A stretch of DNA of 8,290 nucleotides, from positions 1 to 8,290 of the forward strand of contig JANYBF010000476.1 in the NCBI GenBank assembly GCA_025360895.1. Direction: 5' to 3'. Below are positions 6,587 to 8,290 of the stretch, piece by piece (within the stretch, counting starts at the first letter, position 1; each line of letters begins with the position of its first letter). The notes below the pieces were generated by a model, which saw nothing but the letters and a program-made list of their open reading frames with translations, was not told the origin of the DNA and searched no databases. The position numbers were made by a program, and so were the translations under genes. This DNA comes from Verrucomicrobiota bacterium. GTDB taxonomy: Bacteria; Verrucomicrobiota; Verrucomicrobiia; Limisphaerales; JADLHS01.

Positions 6587-7060
6587 TTAAAGGGGGCGAA
6601 ATTTGAACAAAGGCTGGCCGAACTCAACCGGTTTGGCGCTTTCCACGAGGACTTGAGTCACTACCCCTCGGACCTCGGCCTTGATCTCGTTCATTACTTT
6701 CATGGCTTCGATGATACAAACTACCGTGTCCGGATTTACTTCCGAACCAACCTCGACGTAATCCGCCGATTCAGGTGAAGGAGCGCGGTAGAAAGTCCCA
6801 ATCATCGGCGACTTGATCTCGGCATCCACAGAAGCGGCAGTCGGCAGAGCAAGGCTGGGTGCATTTCCCCCGGGCAAAGCTGCCGGAGCGGATGCATAAG
6901 CGATCATGGGTTGCGAATCATCAGTCGGCGACATCCCGGCTCCGCCACCATTCATCCCTCGCTTGAGCCGAATCTTGAAATCTTGTTTCTCCAGCTCGAA
7001 CTCCGAAACGGAATTCTTCTTCATCAGGTCAATTATTGCCTTAATATCTTTGAGATCCAC
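6587..7060 (-). CDS. accB: Acetyl-CoA carboxylase, biotin carboxyl carrier protein
   Basis: A 157-residue protein (E. coli AccB has 156) that carries biotin between the carboxylase and carboxyltransferase active sites. The start is GTG at 7060; an in-frame TAA lies five codons upstream and no ATG is available. Residues 1-33 form the usual N-terminal segment (D-L-K-D-I-K-A-I-I-D-L-M). Residues 37-80 are a Gly/Ala/Pro-rich flexible linker. Residues 82-157 are the biotinyl domain, with the thumb region P-S-P-E-S-A-D-Y (94-101) and the biotin motif E-A-M-K-V-M-N, where Lys121 should be biotinylated by BirA. It heads the accB-accC pair. Upstream lies a 318-base gap with possible control elements, which would suit the tight control of this pathway known in other bacteria. 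Confidence 0.97.
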   Translation of the reverse strand: MDLKDIKAIIDLMKKNSVSEFELEKQDFKIRLKRGMNGGGAGMSPTDDSQPMIAYASAPAALPGGNAPSLALPTAASVDAEIKSPMIGTFYRAPSPESADYVEVGSEVNPDTVVCIIEAMKVMNEIKAEVRGVVTQVLVESAKPVEFGQPLFKFRPL

Positions 7061-7071
7061 AGTTTCTAATC

Positions 7072-7087
7072 GTTAAAGTTGTTTAAC
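7072..7087. promoter_or_regulatory. Inverted repeat just upstream of accB
   Basis: GTTAAA and TTTAAC form a perfect six-base inverted repeat around a four-base centre, ending 11 bases before the accB GTG. It could bind a regulator as DNA or form a weak hairpin next to the ribosome-loading region. It does not match the FapR operator pattern known from Bacillus. No regulator gene is nearby. Confidence 0.3.
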
Positions 7088-7117
7088 TGCTCGAATTTTT
7101 GCCTTGCGGCTTGAATG

Positions 7118-7149
7118 AAAAAAGCAGAAGCCGGACAATGACTCTGCTT
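7118..7149 (-). terminator. Intrinsic terminator-like hairpin between lepB and accB
   Basis: On the minus strand, AAGCAGA (7143-7149) pairs perfectly with TCTGCTT (7122-7128), extendable by one G-U pair, with a loop of about 12-14 bases and a run of six T at 7118-7123. It may end the lepB transcript, although it is 230 bases past that stop codon. If the accB promoter lies upstream of it, it would instead act as an attenuator in the accB leader. Confidence 0.55.
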
Positions 7150-7171
7150 ACAGCATTTTTAAGTTGGTCAA

Positions 7172-7200
7172 AGCTTAGGGACTGAGCGAAATGTCGTCAA
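7172..7200 (-). promoter_or_regulatory. Candidate sigma-70-type promoter for accBC
   Basis: TTGACG (7195-7200) matches five of six bases of the -35 consensus. After a 17-base spacer comes TAAGCT (7172-7177), which matches only three of six bases of the -10 consensus. The A+T-rich setting and its place upstream of accB support it; the weak -10 argues against. A second TTGACC lies at 7166-7171 with poorer spacing to a -10. Confidence 0.25.
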
Positions 7201-7378
7201 TATCCAAAAAGAGGAAAGTGCGAGCTGAACATTTTTAACAGAAATCTGATTCGGAAGGTTTTTTATCGAACATTTTCAACTTCAACAACGTTAACGGCCT
7301 GATTTTACACGAAACAAGCACAAATACGCGCTATGCGTCCATCACGGTGAAAATTGAAAACCCACCCTACGACTCAAC

Positions 7379-8290
7379 CTACCGATTTCCCGAACCGAAT
7401 CGCTTCGTGATCGGCCAATAGACGAAGAAGGATTTACCGATCACGTTTTGAGCCGGAAACGGCCCCCAGCCGCGCGAATCAAAACTGTTGAGTGTGTTGT
7501 CGCCCATGACCATGTAGGTGTCGGGTGCCAGGGTGAAAACCGTTTCTTGGTCGGGGAAAAATGGCGCGAGGCGTATTCGATCCACCCCGTTTACGTGCCC
7601 GGAGTAGGCACTTTCTGCCGGCGGCTTGGCCGGATCAAATGAATAAACATTCTCGAAGTGAGGGGTCGAAGCGTCGAGTCGTTGGTCGTTGATGCGGAGA
7701 TGTCGGTCGTCGCCAATTTGAACCCGCTCACCGCCCAAGGCCACGAGCCGTTTGATGTAGAACTGATCCTGTGGCAATAGCTGGATCCCGGCGGTTTGAA
7801 ACACCGCGATCTCGCCTCGCGTCGGTTTCCGAAAATTGTAGGTCATGCGATCAACAAACAGATGATCCCCAGCCTGTAGCTTGAGGCGCACAACCGGATC
7901 GCCTTTGTGATAAAAATGCCGCCCACTCAGGTTGGCCCGGTGCGGGTCTTCCAGCCTACCTTGACCGTAATCGGGGGGGAAGAAAACCGTGTGCGCGACG
8001 CCGCCAATGTAAAGCTTCTGCCAGAAGTTGATGACCTTGATGCCAAACGGCTCATCCACGCGATCAATTGTTCCGTCCACGTTGGCTTTAACATCAATAT
8101 AGCTGACACCAGCGAACCATTCGCGAAATCGCGCCCAACCAGTCGGCATTTGAAAATCCGGCTTGTCCAAAAGGTTTTCTGAAACCACACCAAACAACGT
8201 CGGCTGCATCGAGCCGGTCGGAATCTTGAAAGGTTGCGCGAAAAACGTCCGAATCGCCATCGCCACCGCAAGGGCCACGAGGAAAACTTC
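7379..8290 (-). CDS. lepB: Signal peptidase I (5' end outside window)
   Basis: The last 303 residues of a membrane-bound serine protease that cuts signal peptides from exported proteins on the outer face of the inner membrane. The frame is open to the right edge and no start is visible: the GTG at 8278 falls inside the conserved membrane segment (V-F-L-V-A-L-A-V-A-M-A-I-R-T-F) and is not the start. Numbering from the edge, Q-P-F-K-I-P-T-G-S-M-Q-P-T-L holds the catalytic Ser27. F-Y-I-K-R-L-V-A-L-G-G-E holds the general-base Lys180. G-D-N-T-L-N-S-F-D-S-R-G-W-G (263-276) is box E. About 105 residues (33-138) are inserted between Ser-box P-T-L and the next conserved block G-D-H-L-F-V-D-R, where typical family members have only a few. 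All catalytic residues remain, so it should be active. Confidence 0.95.
   Translation of the reverse strand, partial: EVFLVALAVAMAIRTFFAQPFKIPTGSMQPTLFGVVSENLLDKPDFQMPTGWARFREWFAGVSYIDVKANVDGTIDRVDEPFGIKVINFWQKLYIGGVAHTVFFPPDYGQGRLEDPHRANLSGRHFYHKGDPVVRLKLQAGDHLFVDRMTYNFRKPTRGEIAVFQTAGIQLLPQDQFYIKRLVALGGERVQIGDDRHLRINDQRLDASTPHFENVYSFDPAKPPAESAYSGHVNGVDRIRLAPFFPDQETVFTLAPDTYMVMGDNTLNSFDSRGWGPFPAQNVIGKSFFVYWPITKRFGSGNR

Larger units (their letters stand above)
7061..7378. other. A+T-rich intergenic region between lepB and accB
   Basis: A 318-base gap, clearly richer in A and T than the genes around it. It holds no frame longer than about a dozen codons that looks coding. Read toward accB it contains a candidate promoter (7172-7200), a terminator-like hairpin (7118-7149), an inverted repeat next to the accB start (7072-7087) and short direct repeats of AAAATGTTC at 7268-7276 and 7227-7235. 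No tRNA or known RNA family is recognised. Confidence 0.7.

Noticed and set aside
7230..7276. Short leader-peptide frames starting at ATG codons in the lepB-accB gap
   Set aside because: They are 11-12 codons long with no ribosome-binding signal and no regulatory codon pattern.
8276..8278. GTG as the lepB start
   Set aside because: The frame stays open to the edge and the residues upstream of it (E-V-F-L) continue the conserved first membrane segment.

Overview
The window looks like a stretch of chromosome from a moderately GC-rich Gram-negative bacterium, most likely of the Verrucomicrobia (PVC) group. This assignment is an inference from several weak signs: the type of membrane pyrophosphatase, a signal peptidase with a large insertion, five gene starts without a Shine-Dalgarno sequence, and an intergenic palindrome encoding a G-R-V-T-P-C-A-P peptide that I associate, from memory only, with verrucomicrobial repeats. 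No marker gene is present to prove it.

Every supported gene lies on the minus strand, so the window is read from its right end to its left. Signal peptidase I (lepB, 5' end outside the window) comes first. A 318-base A+T-rich gap follows, with a candidate promoter, a terminator-like hairpin and an inverted repeat. Next are accB and accC (biotin carboxyl carrier and biotin carboxylase of acetyl-CoA carboxylase), then hppA (ion-pumping membrane pyrophosphatase) behind a leader that holds a strong hairpin with a GUAA tetraloop. After a probable terminator come a tetratricopeptide-repeat (TPR) protein, a 40-codon mini-ORF around a REP-like palindrome, and a DNA methyltransferase that runs off the left edge.

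The housekeeping half is membrane and lipid biology. AccB and AccC perform the first half-reaction of fatty-acid synthesis, HppA conserves energy from the pyrophosphate released by biosynthesis, and LepB matures exported proteins.

The most unusual item is the methyltransferase. It is one continuous frame of at least 445 codons containing two copies of a beta-class methyltransferase module. The second copy has the catalytic DPPYN motif. The first copy keeps the fold signatures but has lost the catalytic motif, and it carries a CHCC metal-binding-like knuckle. It looks like an active enzyme fused to its own pseudo-enzyme partner. It is linked to the TPR gene through two consecutive ATGA stop/start overlaps via the mini-ORF. 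Apart from the methyltransferase and its surroundings, I see no defence island, mobile element, CRISPR array, tRNA or rRNA.
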